The notes beneath the pieces were generated by a model. It saw only the letters and a program-made list of their open reading frames with translations, was not told where the DNA came from and did not search any database. This document shows, one piece after another, positions 52,774-62,090 of a DNA stretch of 64,000 bases; position 1 is the stretch's first letter; each line of letters opens with the position of its first letter. Origin of the DNA: Nitrospirillum amazonense (lineage in GTDB: Bacteria; Pseudomonadota; Alphaproteobacteria; Azospirillales; Azospirillaceae); assembly GCF_007828035.1 (NCBI RefSeq), contig NZ_VITV01000018.1, positions 1 through 64,000 of the forward strand, read 5' to 3'. Position numbers and translations under genes: made by a program.

Positions 52774-53775
52774 ATGCCCTCTTCCCCAATGCCCTCGTTG
52801 CTGACCGTCCACGCCGAGACCTTCCCCATCCGTGGCACCTTCCGCATCTCGCGCGGCGCCAAGACCGAGGCCCATGTGGTGGTGGCGGAAGTGACGGACG
52901 GGGCGGCCACCGGCCGGGGTGAATGCGTGCCCTATGCCCGCTACGGCGAAACGGTGGCCGGCGTGGTGACGGACCTGGAAGCGCTGACGCCCGCCGTGGC
53001 CGCCGGCCTGACCCGGACGGAGCTGCAGCGCCTGCTGCCCCCGGGGGCCGCCCGCAACGCCCTGGACTGCGCCCTCTGGGACCTGGAAGCCAAGCGCACA
53101 GGCGTCCCCGCCTGGCGCCTGGCCGGCCTGGCGGCAGCCCCCGGGCCGCTCGCCACCGCCTTCACCCTGTCGGTGGACACGCCGGAAGCCATGGCCGCCG
53201 CCGCCCGCGCTGCCGCCCATTACCCCTTGCTGAAGCTGAAGCTGACCGGCGAGGGCGACCTGGACCGGGTGGCCGCTGTTCGGGAGAACGCGCCCCATGC
53301 CCGCCTGATCGTGGACGCCAACGAGGGCTGGAGCTTGGAACAGCTGGACCACTACGCCCCGGCGCTGGCGGCCCTGGGGGTGGAGCTGCTGGAACAGCCC
53401 CTGCCAGCCGGCCGCGATGCCGACCTTGCAGGGTACCAATGCCCCATCCCCCTGGGCGCCGATGAATCGGTGCACGGGCTGGATAGCCTGGAGGCCCTGG
53501 TCGGCCGCTACCAAGTGGCCAACATCAAGCTGGACAAGACCGGCGGCCTGACCGAGGCGCTGGCCCTGAAGGCGGCCTGCGAAGCGGCCGGTCTACGCGT
53601 CATGGTGGGCTGCATGGTGGCGACCTCGCTGTCCATGGCCCCCGCCCACCTGCTGGCCCAGGGGGCGGCCTTCGTCGACCTGGACGGGCCCCTGCTTCTG
53701 GCCCGCGACCGAATGCCCGGCCTTCGCTACGAGGGTGCCACCGCCGACCCGCCGTCCCCTGCCTTATGGGGATAG
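52774..53775 (+). CDS. Enolase-superfamily dipeptide epimerase (L-Ala-D/L-Glu type)
   Basis: A 333-residue muconate-lactonizing-type enolase member. Catalytic Lys pair KLKLTGEGD (KxK) and IKLDKTGG, and metal ligands VDANEGW (Asp), LEQPLP (Glu) and GADES (Asp) are all present. The N-terminal capping domain begins TFPIRGTFRISRGAKTEAHVVV. This pattern matches L-Ala-D/L-Glu epimerases that recycle murein peptides. ATG 52774 has AAGG upstream. Exact dipeptide specificity is not certain. Confidence 0.87.
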   Translation: MPSSPMPSLLTVHAETFPIRGTFRISRGAKTEAHVVVAEVTDGAATGRGECVPYARYGETVAGVVTDLEALTPAVAAGLTRTELQRLLPPGAARNALDCALWDLEAKRTGVPAWRLAGLAAAPGPLATAFTLSVDTPEAMAAAARAAAHYPLLKLKLTGEGDLDRVAAVRENAPHARLIVDANEGWSLEQLDHYAPALAALGVELLEQPLPAGRDADLAGYQCPIPLGADESVHGLDSLEALVGRYQVANIKLDKTGGLTEALALKAACEAAGLRVMVGCMVATSLSMAPAHLLAQGAAFVDLDGPLLLARDRMPGLRYEGATADPPSPALWG

Positions 53776-53947
53776 GGAAAACGAGGCGCACCAATGGCTT
53801 ATGCGAGGACACCCTCCCCTTTGGCGCCGCCCCCGCCCCTCTGCCGAACGGCCTCCCCCTGGGGGCCTACGCCCAAGGGCGCACTTCGCTTTTGGCCTAA
53901 AAGAGGATTAACTCGGGGCCTGCCAAGTAAAACGTCTGGTTGGGGCT

Positions 53948-55825
53948 ATGTTAAATCGAATTCTGGGCCGGGAACAGGGAGAGCAGCGGGAAGAATTGGC
54001 TCGTCTGCGCGCGGAAAACGCCGCCCTGAAGGCGGAAAACGCCTTGCTGAACCGCCTGTCTGCCCCCGCCCCCCTGTTGGCGTTCGTGCAGGACAACGAT
54101 CTTCGCTACGTCTGGGCCAAGGGGCCCGTGGCGGCCTTCGGCCCCGGCGTGCTGGGCCTGACCGACCTGGACATTCGCAACGGCCGCGGCAAGAGCGCGG
54201 AGGGTTTCACCACCCTGCACGCCATCAAGGGCCGAATCCTGGAAACCGGCCGGGGTGAGCGGCACATGTTCCGCCTGGAAATCCCGGGGGAAACGGAAAG
54301 CCGGCTGTACGACCTGGTGCTGGAACCCCACCGCGAGCCAGACGGCAGCATCACCGGCATCATCGGCCTGGGCCTGGACATCACGGTGGAAACGGCGCGG
54401 CGTGGCGCCGTGGCCTTGGCCGAGGCGCAGGCGGTGAAGGCGGAAGCGGAACGGGCAAACCGCGCCAAGTCGCGCTTCCTGGCCGCCGCCAGCCACGATC
54501 TGCGCCAGCCCTTCCAGGCCATGCGCCTGTTCCTGCATCTGCTGGAAACCCGCCTGACCGACGATCCCCAGCGCGACCTGGCGACCAAGCTGACGGAGTC
54601 GCTGGACGCCACCGAGGATCTGCTGAACGCCCTGGTGCAGATCTCCGCGCTGGAGGCCGCGACCGTCACGCCCACACCCACGCGCTTCGCCCTGTCAACG
54701 GTGATGGAACGGCTGGCGGGTGAGTTCCGGCCGCTGGCCGCCGCCAACGGCGTCAACCTGCGCTACATCCCCACCACCGCCCAGGTCAACAGCGACCCCG
54801 TCCTGCTGGACCGCATGGTGCGCAACCTGATCGTCAACGCCGTGCGCCACACTCGCAAGGGCGGGATCCTCATCGGCTGCCGGCGCCGGGGTCCGACGGT
54901 GCAGCTGCAGGTGTGGGACACCGGCTGTGGCATCCCGGCCGACCAGCTGCCCTTCATCTTTGACGAGTTCTACCGCGGCGAGACCGCCGCCGGCACCCCG
55001 ACCGCCCAGGCCGGGCAAGCCAAGCGCGACGCGCAGCACGGCCTGGGCCTGGGGCTGGCCATCGTCAAGAAGACCGCCACCCTGCTGGGCCTGACGGTCA
55101 CCGTCGTCTCCACCCCCAACCGGGGATCCGGTTTCACCATCACCCTGCCGCTGGCCGAGACGGTGCGGGTGCCGGCACCCCGCCCGGTCCTGGTGACCGA
55201 CGTGCGTCCGGCGGCGGCCGCCCCCGCGACCGAACCGGTCAAGGAGCCCCCACCCGGCCCCACCCCTGGCCCGGCCCAGGAGCCGGAAGTGAAGGAGCCC
55301 GGCACCACGGAACCACCGGTGAAGGAGCCGTCGAAGGACCAGCCGCCCGGCGGCGTGCTGGTGGCCCTGCTGGAGGATGACCCGCTGCAGCTGGCGGCGC
55401 TGGAGGCCATGGTGGAGGATTGGGGCTGCGTCCCCCTGGCGGCGTCCACGCCCGAGGCGCTGTTCGAGGGGTTGGACAAGACGGACGCGACTCCCCGCCT
55501 GGTCATTTCCGACAACCGCCTGCCGGGCAACCGGCGCGGCATGGACGTCATCGCCGAGATCCGCAAGCGCTATGGCGGGGATGTCGGCGGCATGCTGGTG
55601 ACCGGCGACACCAATCCCCAGCTGATGGAGCAAGCCACCGCCGCCGGCGTCGTGGTCGTGCACAAGCCCATCGCCCCGCCCCGCCTGCAGCGCCTGGTGG
55701 TGGATGCGCTTCAGAACGGCACGGGGCAGGACGGCACGGGCGCCAGCCAAGGCCGCGCACCCGCCCCGCCATCCCCCGGGATCAGTCCCGGAAATTCTCG
55801 AATTGCAGCGGCTGCTCGATCTTAA
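53948..55825 (+). CDS. Hybrid sensor histidine kinase with C-terminal receiver
   Basis: A 625-residue soluble hybrid kinase. N-terminal coiled coil (EQREELARLRAENAALKAENALLNRL) precedes a PAS-like domain (about 35-150). HisKA carries the phospho-His in AASHDLRQPFQAM; the HATPase domain shows NLIVNAVRHTRKG, DTGCGIP and GLGLGLAIV. A Pro/Glu-rich linker (about 415-475) joins a receiver domain (LLEDDPLQLAALE, phospho-Asp in LVISDNRLPG). No transmembrane segment. No output regulator gene is adjacent. Its 3' end overlaps yajQ by 44 nt on the opposite strand. Confidence 0.92.
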   Translation: MLNRILGREQGEQREELARLRAENAALKAENALLNRLSAPAPLLAFVQDNDLRYVWAKGPVAAFGPGVLGLTDLDIRNGRGKSAEGFTTLHAIKGRILETGRGERHMFRLEIPGETESRLYDLVLEPHREPDGSITGIIGLGLDITVETARRGAVALAEAQAVKAEAERANRAKSRFLAAASHDLRQPFQAMRLFLHLLETRLTDDPQRDLATKLTESLDATEDLLNALVQISALEAATVTPTPTRFALSTVMERLAGEFRPLAAANGVNLRYIPTTAQVNSDPVLLDRMVRNLIVNAVRHTRKGGILIGCRRRGPTVQLQVWDTGCGIPADQLPFIFDEFYRGETAAGTPTAQAGQAKRDAQHGLGLGLAIVKKTATLLGLTVTVVSTPNRGSGFTITLPLAETVRVPAPRPVLVTDVRPAAAAPATEPVKEPPPGPTPGPAQEPEVKEPGTTEPPVKEPSKDQPPGGVLVALLEDDPLQLAALEAMVEDWGCVPLAASTPEALFEGLDKTDATPRLVISDNRLPGNRRGMDVIAEIRKRYGGDVGGMLVTGDTNPQLMEQATAAGVVVVHKPIAPPRLQRLVVDALQNGTGQDGTGASQGRAPAPPSPGISPGNSRIAAAARS

Positions 55826-56267
55826 GCCCCTTCACCAGGCGGATGGCGTCCTGAAGGTCATCGATCTTCTTGCCGGTGACCCGCAGCTCATCGCCCTGAA
55901 TGGCCGCCTGGACCTTCATCTTGCTGTCCTTGATGGCCTTGACGATGGTCTTGGCCAATTCCTTGTCGATGCCCTGCTTCACCTTGACCTCTTGGCGGCG
56001 GGCGTCGCCGGCGGCGCGCTGGTCGTCACCCCAGTCCAGGCAGCCCACGTCCAGCTTGCGCCGGGTCAGGTGCACCTTCAGCATCTCCTGCATCTGGGAC
56101 AGCTTGGGCGCGTCATCGGCCACGATGGTGATGACGTCGTCCTTGTGCTCGATGGTGCACTTGGCGCCCTTAAAGTCGAAGCGCTGGCCCAGTTCCCGCA
56201 CCACGCCCGCCACGGCGTTGTCCACCTCGGCTTTGTCGGTCTTGGAAACGATGTCGAAGGACGGCAT
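55782..56267 (-). CDS. yajQ: YajQ-family cyclic-di-GMP-binding protein
   Basis: A 161-residue protein of the YajQ family, members of which bind cyclic di-GMP. Signatures: MPSFDIVSKTDKAEVDNAVAGVVRELGQRFDFKG, ADDAPKLSQMQEML and DELRVTGKKIDDLQ. Standard family length. It overlaps the hybrid kinase 3' end in convergent orientation. Confidence 0.95.
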   Translation of the reverse strand: MPSFDIVSKTDKAEVDNAVAGVVRELGQRFDFKGAKCTIEHKDDVITIVADDAPKLSQMQEMLKVHLTRRKLDVGCLDWGDDQRAAGDARRQEVKVKQGIDKELAKTIVKAIKDSKMKVQAAIQGDELRVTGKKIDDLQDAIRLVKGLKIEQPLQFENFRD

Positions 56268-56617
56268 GGCAGTCAGGCTCCCGCGTGAACGATGATGAAA
56301 CGGCGCCGCACTGGCGGCGCGCCTTCCCCGGTTCTAGCACGCCCCTTTGACGGGGCACACCCCCGGGGCGGCGGCGGGGGCCATGCGGCGGCCTGGGGCT
56401 GGACAGGGCCGTCATCCGGCCGCAACACCTGCCCATGTTTCTCGAGTCTCCCCCCAAGATTTTGTTGCGATACGGCAAGGCGCGGGTCAAACATACCGCA
56501 TGCGGAAAGGTCCGGGCTTTCCGGGCGCGGCGGCATGCATCGCATGGTTGCGTCGCGGATCGGCACCGCACGCCAAACCACGATTCTCACGCAGTTCATT
56601 CGGGCGGATTTAGTTTC

Positions 56618-57424
56618 ATGGATCGCAGGGCCATCCTCCGGCTTGCCGTCGGAATACCGTTCCTGGGCGTCGGCGGCGTTGTCCGCCCGGGACAGGCCGA
56701 GCATCTGATCAACATGGCCGCGCGTCCCACCGCGCTGCGGGCCCCCCGGCTGGTGATGATCGATCCCGGCCACGGCGGCAAGGACCCCGGCGCCATCGGC
56801 CACGAAGGCACCTACGAGAAGGACGTGACGCTGGACCTGGCCAAGGAACTGGCCCTGCAGCTGCGCAAGACCCAGGGCCTGAACGCCGGCCTGACGCGGG
56901 AAGACGATCATTTCCTGGAGCTGGGGGAGCGGGTGGACGTGGCGCGCGAGGCCAAGGCCGACCTGTTCCTCTCCATCCACGCTGACAGCGCCCCCAACGC
57001 CAACGCCCGCGGCCTGTCGGCCTACACCCTGTCGGAAAAAGCGTCGGACGCTTTTTCCCAGGCGCTGGCCGACAAGGAAAACTACGCCGACCGCCTGGGC
57101 CTGGATCTGAAGCACACGAAGCCGGTGGTGGCCGACATCCTGATGGACCTGGCCACCCGCCGCACCAAGGCGGCGTCGCTGGCGGCGCGCCAGGGCATCG
57201 TGCACGGGGCGGGGCGCGACCTGCGTCTGCTGGAAAACCCCATGCGCTCCGCCAACTTTGTGGTGCTGAAGGCACCGGACATCCCGTCCGTGCTGGTGGA
57301 GACCGGATTCCTGTCCAACCGCCAGGACGAGACGCTGCTGCGCGACCCCGCCCAGCGCAAACGCATCGCCGGCATCCTCGCGCGGGAATTGGCGACGCTG
57401 CTTGCCTCCCCTACTTTCGCCTGA
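56618..57424 (+). CDS. amiC: N-acetylmuramoyl-L-alanine amidase (Amidase_3)
   Basis: Zinc amidase that cleaves stem peptides from glycan strands. The 268-residue protein shows the zinc and catalytic residues in MIDPGHGGKD (His), HEGTYEKD (Glu), SIHADS (His) and VETGFLSN (Glu). A twin-Arg-like leader (MDRRAILRLAVGIPFLGVGG) suggests Tat or Sec export. No AMIN domain is present, so it is shorter than typical AmiC. It is followed by a BON lipoprotein gene on the same strand. Confidence 0.9.
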   Translation: MDRRAILRLAVGIPFLGVGGVVRPGQAEHLINMAARPTALRAPRLVMIDPGHGGKDPGAIGHEGTYEKDVTLDLAKELALQLRKTQGLNAGLTREDDHFLELGERVDVAREAKADLFLSIHADSAPNANARGLSAYTLSEKASDAFSQALADKENYADRLGLDLKHTKPVVADILMDLATRRTKAASLAARQGIVHGAGRDLRLLENPMRSANFVVLKAPDIPSVLVETGFLSNRQDETLLRDPAQRKRIAGILARELATLLASPTFA

Positions 57425-57480
57425 TTTCCGCCATAGCCTGCCGCCGCGATTTTCTGAAAAACAGGGACCAGGGCACGTTC

Positions 57481-58080
57481 ATGACCTCCGCGACCATCAT
57501 CGGCCGGCGCCGCCCCGTCACCGGCCCCCTCCTTCTGCTGCTAGCGGGCATGGGCGCGCTTCTGGCCGGATGCCAGTCGCCGGGCCGCGAATCACCGGAG
57601 CTGGCGCGCCAGCGGGCGGAAGCCGCCGCCGAGGCGCCGGCCGTGCCCGATGGCCAGATCGATGAGCAGATTCACCGGCTTTGGAAGGAAAAAAGCCCGG
57701 AGATGAACAGCCGCCTGAACATCACGGTCGATCGGGGCGAGGTACTGCTGACCGGCAACGCCCGCGACCCTGATATGCGGGTGGATGCGGTGCGCCTGGC
57801 CTGGCAAGCCGACGGCGTGCGCAAAGTTCTGAATGAAATCAAGATCGCGGACGAAAGCAGCCTGTCCGACAGCGCGACCGACGCCTGGATCAGCACCAAG
57901 CTGTGGGCGGCCCTGCTGCTGGACGGGCAGGTCAGGTCCAGCAACTACAGCATCGAAACCGTCAATCAGGTGGTCTACATCATGGGCGTCGCCCGTAGTG
58001 GGGTGGAGCTTGAGGCCGTGCTGCAGCACGCCCGCGAACTGCCCCGCGTCCGCCAGGTTGTGAACTATGTCCGTCGTTGA
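57481..58080 (+). CDS. BON-domain lipoprotein
   Basis: A 199-residue lipoprotein (lipobox GALLAGC) with two BON domains (about 60-125 and 130-195: LNITVDRGEVLLTGNARDPDMRVDAVRLAWQADGV; YSIETVNQVVYIMGVARSGVELEAVLQHAREL). Such domains occur in OsmY and DolP-type envelope proteins. ATG 57481. Its stop overlaps the following gene start by 14 nt. Confidence 0.92.
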   Translation: MTSATIIGRRRPVTGPLLLLLAGMGALLAGCQSPGRESPELARQRAEAAAEAPAVPDGQIDEQIHRLWKEKSPEMNSRLNITVDRGEVLLTGNARDPDMRVDAVRLAWQADGVRKVLNEIKIADESSLSDSATDAWISTKLWAALLLDGQVRSSNYSIETVNQVVYIMGVARSGVELEAVLQHARELPRVRQVVNYVRR

Positions 58081-59479
58081 GCGTGTTGCCGTGGGTGCTG
58101 TTCGTCCCCTGGGTCGTTTCCTGGCTCTTCCCGTCCTGGCCGTGGCATTGGCCTTGACGCCGGGGGCGCCGGCCGGCGCCCAGCCCATTCCCGGGCTGGC
58201 CGGCAACCAGACGCTGCCCGACGCCCAGGCCATGGCCAACCGCCAGTTCGTCCAGGCGATGGAAGCGATCAAGAAGGCCGACCAGAGCTATGATTTGCAG
58301 GAGCAGACCAAGCTGCTGCTGCAGGCGGACAAGCTGCTGTCCAACATCCTGGTGCAAAGCCCGGAAAGCCCCCTGGCGGTGCAGCTGTCCACCAATCAGT
58401 TCGTGGGCGACTTCGACTACAACGACTTCAAGTCGCGCATCCGCAGCCTGGCCTGCAACGACGCCCAGTCCACGGGCTGCTTCCTCTATCGTATCGAGGG
58501 GCTGATCCAGCCGGTGGACTATCCCATCACCGCCCCGCGCTGGGATTGGCTGTCGCTGGCGGTCGCCCATTACCACCTGGGCGACAAGGAACGCACCAAG
58601 CAGATCATCGCCCCCTTCATCGCCGCCTTCCGCCGCGCCCCGCCGGTGACGGACACCGGCCGGGACCTGTTCCTGGGCCGCGCCCTGTCGCTGACGGGCG
58701 AGGTGGACATGGCCCTGGACATCACCCGGCGCATCAACGACTGCTCCACCCGCATCTACAACCTGACCGACATCAGCCAGGCGCTGATCTGGAAGGGGGA
58801 CAAGGGCCAGGCGGGCAAGCTGGTGGAGGAGGCGGCGGAATACGCCCAGGCCAACAACTGCGCCTGGGAACTGGGCCTGGTGGCCGAGGGCTTCTACAAG
58901 GCCGGCAACGAGGCCCGTGCCCACACCATGTTCCTGAACACGGTGGAGGAGCAGTTCAGCCGCTTCAAGGATCGCAAGGGCAATTGCTGCGCGCCAGAGC
59001 TGGCGGTGGCCGCCGGCGACCTGGGCGACCCCAACCTGGCGCTTGGCCTGTTGCGCACGGTGCAGCAGGAAAGCCCCTGGACCATCCCCGCCGTGCTGGG
59101 TCGCCTGGGTGCCCGGGGCGAGATGCAGCTGGCCACCACCTATGCCGAACAGGTGCAGGACACCGACATCAAGGCCGAAACCTTCGTCCAGCTGATGGCC
59201 GACGCGCTGAAGACCGGCGACCGCAAGCAGGCGGAGGCCCTGTCCGGCCGCATCGACAAGCTGCTGTCCGCCGGCACCGACCCCAAGCCCCTGATCCTGG
59301 CCCAGCGCGCCCGCGCCGATAAACTGCTGTTCAAGGACCAGCGCTGGCGCAACACCTACCTGGCCGGCCTGTCGGCGGCGGAACGCAGCAACAGCGGCGA
59401 CACCCAGCGCAAGGACATCGCCGTGCCCATGCTGGCAGCACTGGTGGAGATCGAGACCGGCACGCCCATGCTGCAGTAA
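58067..59479 (+). CDS. Exported TPR-like protein of unknown function
   Basis: A 470-residue protein with a Sec signal (FLALPVLAVALALTPGAPAGAQ) followed by irregular helical pairs of TPR/Sel1-like type (WLSLAVAHYHLGDKERTKQIIAPFI, AQALIWKGDKGQAGKLVEEAAEYA, ELGLVAEGFYKAGNEARAHTMFL). Several Cys are present (SLACNDAQSTGCF, GNCCAPE). ATG 58067 overlaps the BON gene by 14 nt, so the two are translationally coupled. Confidence 0.82.
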   Translation: MSVVERVAVGAVRPLGRFLALPVLAVALALTPGAPAGAQPIPGLAGNQTLPDAQAMANRQFVQAMEAIKKADQSYDLQEQTKLLLQADKLLSNILVQSPESPLAVQLSTNQFVGDFDYNDFKSRIRSLACNDAQSTGCFLYRIEGLIQPVDYPITAPRWDWLSLAVAHYHLGDKERTKQIIAPFIAAFRRAPPVTDTGRDLFLGRALSLTGEVDMALDITRRINDCSTRIYNLTDISQALIWKGDKGQAGKLVEEAAEYAQANNCAWELGLVAEGFYKAGNEARAHTMFLNTVEEQFSRFKDRKGNCCAPELAVAAGDLGDPNLALGLLRTVQQESPWTIPAVLGRLGARGEMQLATTYAEQVQDTDIKAETFVQLMADALKTGDRKQAEALSGRIDKLLSAGTDPKPLILAQRARADKLLFKDQRWRNTYLAGLSAAERSNSGDTQRKDIAVPMLAALVEIETGTPMLQ

Positions 59480-59480
59480 C

Positions 59481-59517
59481 GGAAAAGCCCCCGGAGCACA
59501 GCCCCGGGGGCTTTTCC
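59481..59517. terminator. Bidirectional terminator
   Basis: Perfect 14-bp stem GGAAAAGCCCCCGG / CCGGGGGCTTTTCC with a 9-nt loop; A and T runs in the arms serve both strands, between the TPR-like gene and the convergent panE-like gene. Confidence 0.9.
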
Positions 59518-59528
59518 TTAAGTCCGCG

Positions 59529-60452
59529 TCACCCGGCCGTCCGCCGCGCCTCATAGGCCCGTAGGTGGGTGGTGGCGAGGGTCAGCAGGGGCAGGTCCAG
59601 CCCCAGGTCGCGGCCCCGGCGCAGCATGTCGCCGACGATGTGCTCACCCTCCGTCGGACCGCCCTTCTCGATGTCGCGCATCATCGAGGCGGAGAGGGTC
59701 GAGTCCGGCATGGTCAGGTGATGACGGGATTCGGCGTCGCGTTCGGCGCTGGGTGGGTGGCCGGCCGCCGTGGCAACGCGGGTGCATTCGTCCAGCAAGC
59801 CGGTGATGAAGGCCAGGCCGTCCGGCGCCTTCAGGATGGCGCCGATGGGGGCCCGCATCAGCGTGGTGCTGCCCGCCAGCGTCGCCAGGAAATAGAACTT
59901 CTCCCACATGTCGTGGACGATGTCCGGGCTGTTGACCACGGTGATGGGGCACTTGGCATAGGCCTGGGCCAGCGCGTCGGCCAGGGGCGCCTGGACCGAT
60001 TCGCGGGCGCCGAAGGTCAGGCGATTGAAGGCGTGCAGGTGGCGGATGGTGCCGTCCGGGTCCATGGTGATGGTCAGGTGGCACAGGCCCCCCATCACCC
60101 GCTCCGCCCCGAAGGCGGCGTCCAGCCGGTCCAGGTGGTTCAAGCCGTTCAGCACCGGCAGGATGCGCGTCTCAGGCCCCACCGCCGGACGGATGGTTTC
60201 GATGGCGGCGTCCAGGTCGTAGGCCTTGCACGACAGCAGCACCAGGTCGAAGGGCTTGCTGACGCGGGTCACCGCCTGCACCGGGCTGATGATGTTGCCC
60301 TGGGGGCTGACCACCACCAGGCCGTTTTCCATCAGCTGGGCATGCCGCTTGGGCCGCACCAGGAAGGTGACGTTCTCCCCCGCCTGCATCAGGTGGCCGC
60401 CGTAGAAGCCGCCGGTGGCGCCCGCGCCCAGGACCAGGACACGCATGGTCAT
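59529..60452 (-). CDS. panE: 2-dehydropantoate 2-reductase family protein
   Basis: A 307-residue ApbA/PanE-type ketopantoate reductase. NADP-binding motif MRVLVLGAGATGGFYGGHL; further family residues KAYDLDAAIETIRP, LPVLNGLNHLDRL and KFYFLATLAGSTTLMRAPIGAI. ATG 60452 is used (alternatives 60461 and 60446). Paralogues of PanE act on other 2-keto acids, so the pantothenate role is likely but not certain; panB lies 17 kb away. Confidence 0.85.
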   Translation of the reverse strand: MTMRVLVLGAGATGGFYGGHLMQAGENVTFLVRPKRHAQLMENGLVVVSPQGNIISPVQAVTRVSKPFDLVLLSCKAYDLDAAIETIRPAVGPETRILPVLNGLNHLDRLDAAFGAERVMGGLCHLTITMDPDGTIRHLHAFNRLTFGARESVQAPLADALAQAYAKCPITVVNSPDIVHDMWEKFYFLATLAGSTTLMRAPIGAILKAPDGLAFITGLLDECTRVATAAGHPPSAERDAESRHHLTMPDSTLSASMMRDIEKGGPTEGEHIVGDMLRRGRDLGLDLPLLTLATTHLRAYEARRTAG

Positions 60453-60490
60453 CGCTATCATCCCTTCTCGTTCCCCGGCCCTCGCCGGGC

Positions 60491-61387
60491 TTAATCCTTT
60501 TCCGCCAACCAGCCGGCCGCCCTCAGGCGAGGCAGGGCGGTGCGGCTGACCGGCACCACTGTTCCGTCGCTGAGGCGCAACTGTGCCGCCTGGCCACGCA
60601 CCGTCGCCTCCACCACCGCCGCGCGCGCCACCCAGAAGGAGCGGTGAACCTGCATCCCCAGCCCCTCCCCCAGTTCGGCGATGGCGTCGCGCAGGCGCAT
60701 CAGCACCAACTCGGACCCACGATCGGTGTGGATCCGCAGATAGTGGTCCTCCGCCTCCAGCGCCAGAAGCCGTGCGTCGCAAAGACGCGGGCAGGCGCGG
60801 GCCAGAAAGGCCGCCGCCACGTCGGGGGTTGGTTCCGGCGTCACCGCAGCCGGCAGAGATACCAACAGCTCGGGCCCCGGTGCCGTGGCCGGGGGCGCCA
60901 GCGGGTCCCGGCGGCCCAGGATGACGGCGAAGACCATGCTGGTCACGATCACCTGCGGCCAGGTGCGCCAGAAATGCAAGGCGCCGAGGGGGACCTTGGC
61001 GCACAGGCTGAACAGCAGGATGATCCACAGCGTGGCGGGCAGCGAGGCGATCAGCGCCGACAGCGCGCGCCGCTGCCAGGCGGGCCAGGCGGCCGCGATG
61101 GGCCAGCGGCGCAAGCCCGCATGGGCCGTCCGCGCCATGGCCGCGATGCCCAAGGCCGACGCGCACCAGAAGACCACGCGCGACACGCTGTCCATGGACA
61201 GGAACGTGCCGTAGGGGCCGAACATCGCCAGCACCAGGGACAGCGCCACGACGCCGCCCCAACTGCGCACCCAGTCGGGCAGATCGAAGGCGACGATGCC
61301 GGCAAGGCTGCCCGGCGGCCGCTTGTCCGCGACCCCGGCGTCCGCCCCCTGCTGCACCCCGCGTTCCGCCGTCAAGACCGGCCTCAT
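60491..61387 (-). CDS. Membrane-bound LytTR-family DNA-binding regulator
   Basis: A 298-residue protein with four hydrophobic helices in the N-terminal half (WGGVVALSLVLAMFGPYG, VVFWCASALGIAAMA, LSALIASLPATLWIILLFSL, VIVTSMVFAVILG) and a C-terminal LytTR domain (about 200-298: LLALEAEDHYLRIHTDRGSELVLMRLRDAIAEL, MQVHRSFWVARAAVV, VPVSRTALPRLR). This is the 2TM/4TM-LytTR architecture seen in regulators of membrane genes. It diverges from a small membrane protein gene at 61547. Confidence 0.9.
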   Translation of the reverse strand: MRPVLTAERGVQQGADAGVADKRPPGSLAGIVAFDLPDWVRSWGGVVALSLVLAMFGPYGTFLSMDSVSRVVFWCASALGIAAMARTAHAGLRRWPIAAAWPAWQRRALSALIASLPATLWIILLFSLCAKVPLGALHFWRTWPQVIVTSMVFAVILGRRDPLAPPATAPGPELLVSLPAAVTPEPTPDVAAAFLARACPRLCDARLLALEAEDHYLRIHTDRGSELVLMRLRDAIAELGEGLGMQVHRSFWVARAAVVEATVRGQAAQLRLSDGTVVPVSRTALPRLRAAGWLAEKD

Positions 61388-61546
61388 CCGTTCGCGCTTC
61401 GTGAACGGCCTTTACCAGCCACTCACGAAATCCGTCAAGCGGACCGCGAAGGGACCGTTGCCGGGGAAGGGCAGCCCGAGTGAAGGCTAGGCCCATCAAT
61501 CACTTGGAACACGCCGCCCGGCGCAACATCCTGGAGCCCGCCCGTC

Positions 61547-62056
61547 ATGGAAATCCTCTCCCGCATCATCAGCCACACCCCCACCTGGATCTTCGCGCTG
61601 TTCGCTTTCGTGCTGTTCATGGGGGCCAGGCGCATGCGGACCAGCGTGCAGTCGACGGGACGCGTCTGGCTGATCCCCGGCGTCTTCATCATCTGGGGCC
61701 TGTACGGGCTGGTCACCCGGCCCGGCCCCTTGGGTCCCGTGCTGATGGACTGGGCCGTCGGCGCCGTGGTGGGCCTGGGACTGGCCAGCTTCGCGACCAT
61801 CCGGGTGGAGGTGGACCGCGAACACGGCCTGGTGCGCCAGCCGGGCAGCTGGGTGCCCCTGGTCCGCAACCTCTTCCTATTCGGCGCCCATTACATCCTG
61901 AACGTGCTGGCTGCGGTGCGTCCCGACCTGCACGACGTCGCCATCGCCCTGGACATTGGCGTGTCGGGCTTCAGCGTCGGCTACTTCGCGGGCTGGTCCT
62001 GGGGCTTCATCCAGAGCTATCGCCGGGCCCCGGACGTGGCGCTGGCCGCCACCTGA
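61547..62056 (+). CDS. Small membrane protein (DUF6622-like)
   Basis: A 169-residue protein with about four or five hydrophobic helices (PTWIFALFAFVLFMGARRM, VWLIPGVFIIWGLYGLV, WAVGAVVGLGLASFATI, LFLFGAHYILNVLAAV, GVSGFSVGYFAGWSWGF). The layout resembles DUF6622-like proteins (name recalled, not searched). The divergent LytTR gene at 61387 is likely its regulator; 159 nt lie between the starts. Confidence 0.78.
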   Translation: MEILSRIISHTPTWIFALFAFVLFMGARRMRTSVQSTGRVWLIPGVFIIWGLYGLVTRPGPLGPVLMDWAVGAVVGLGLASFATIRVEVDREHGLVRQPGSWVPLVRNLFLFGAHYILNVLAAVRPDLHDVAIALDIGVSGFSVGYFAGWSWGFIQSYRRAPDVALAAT

Positions 62057-62090
62057 ACCGACGGTCGAAACGAAAGCGGCGGGTCCAGCC

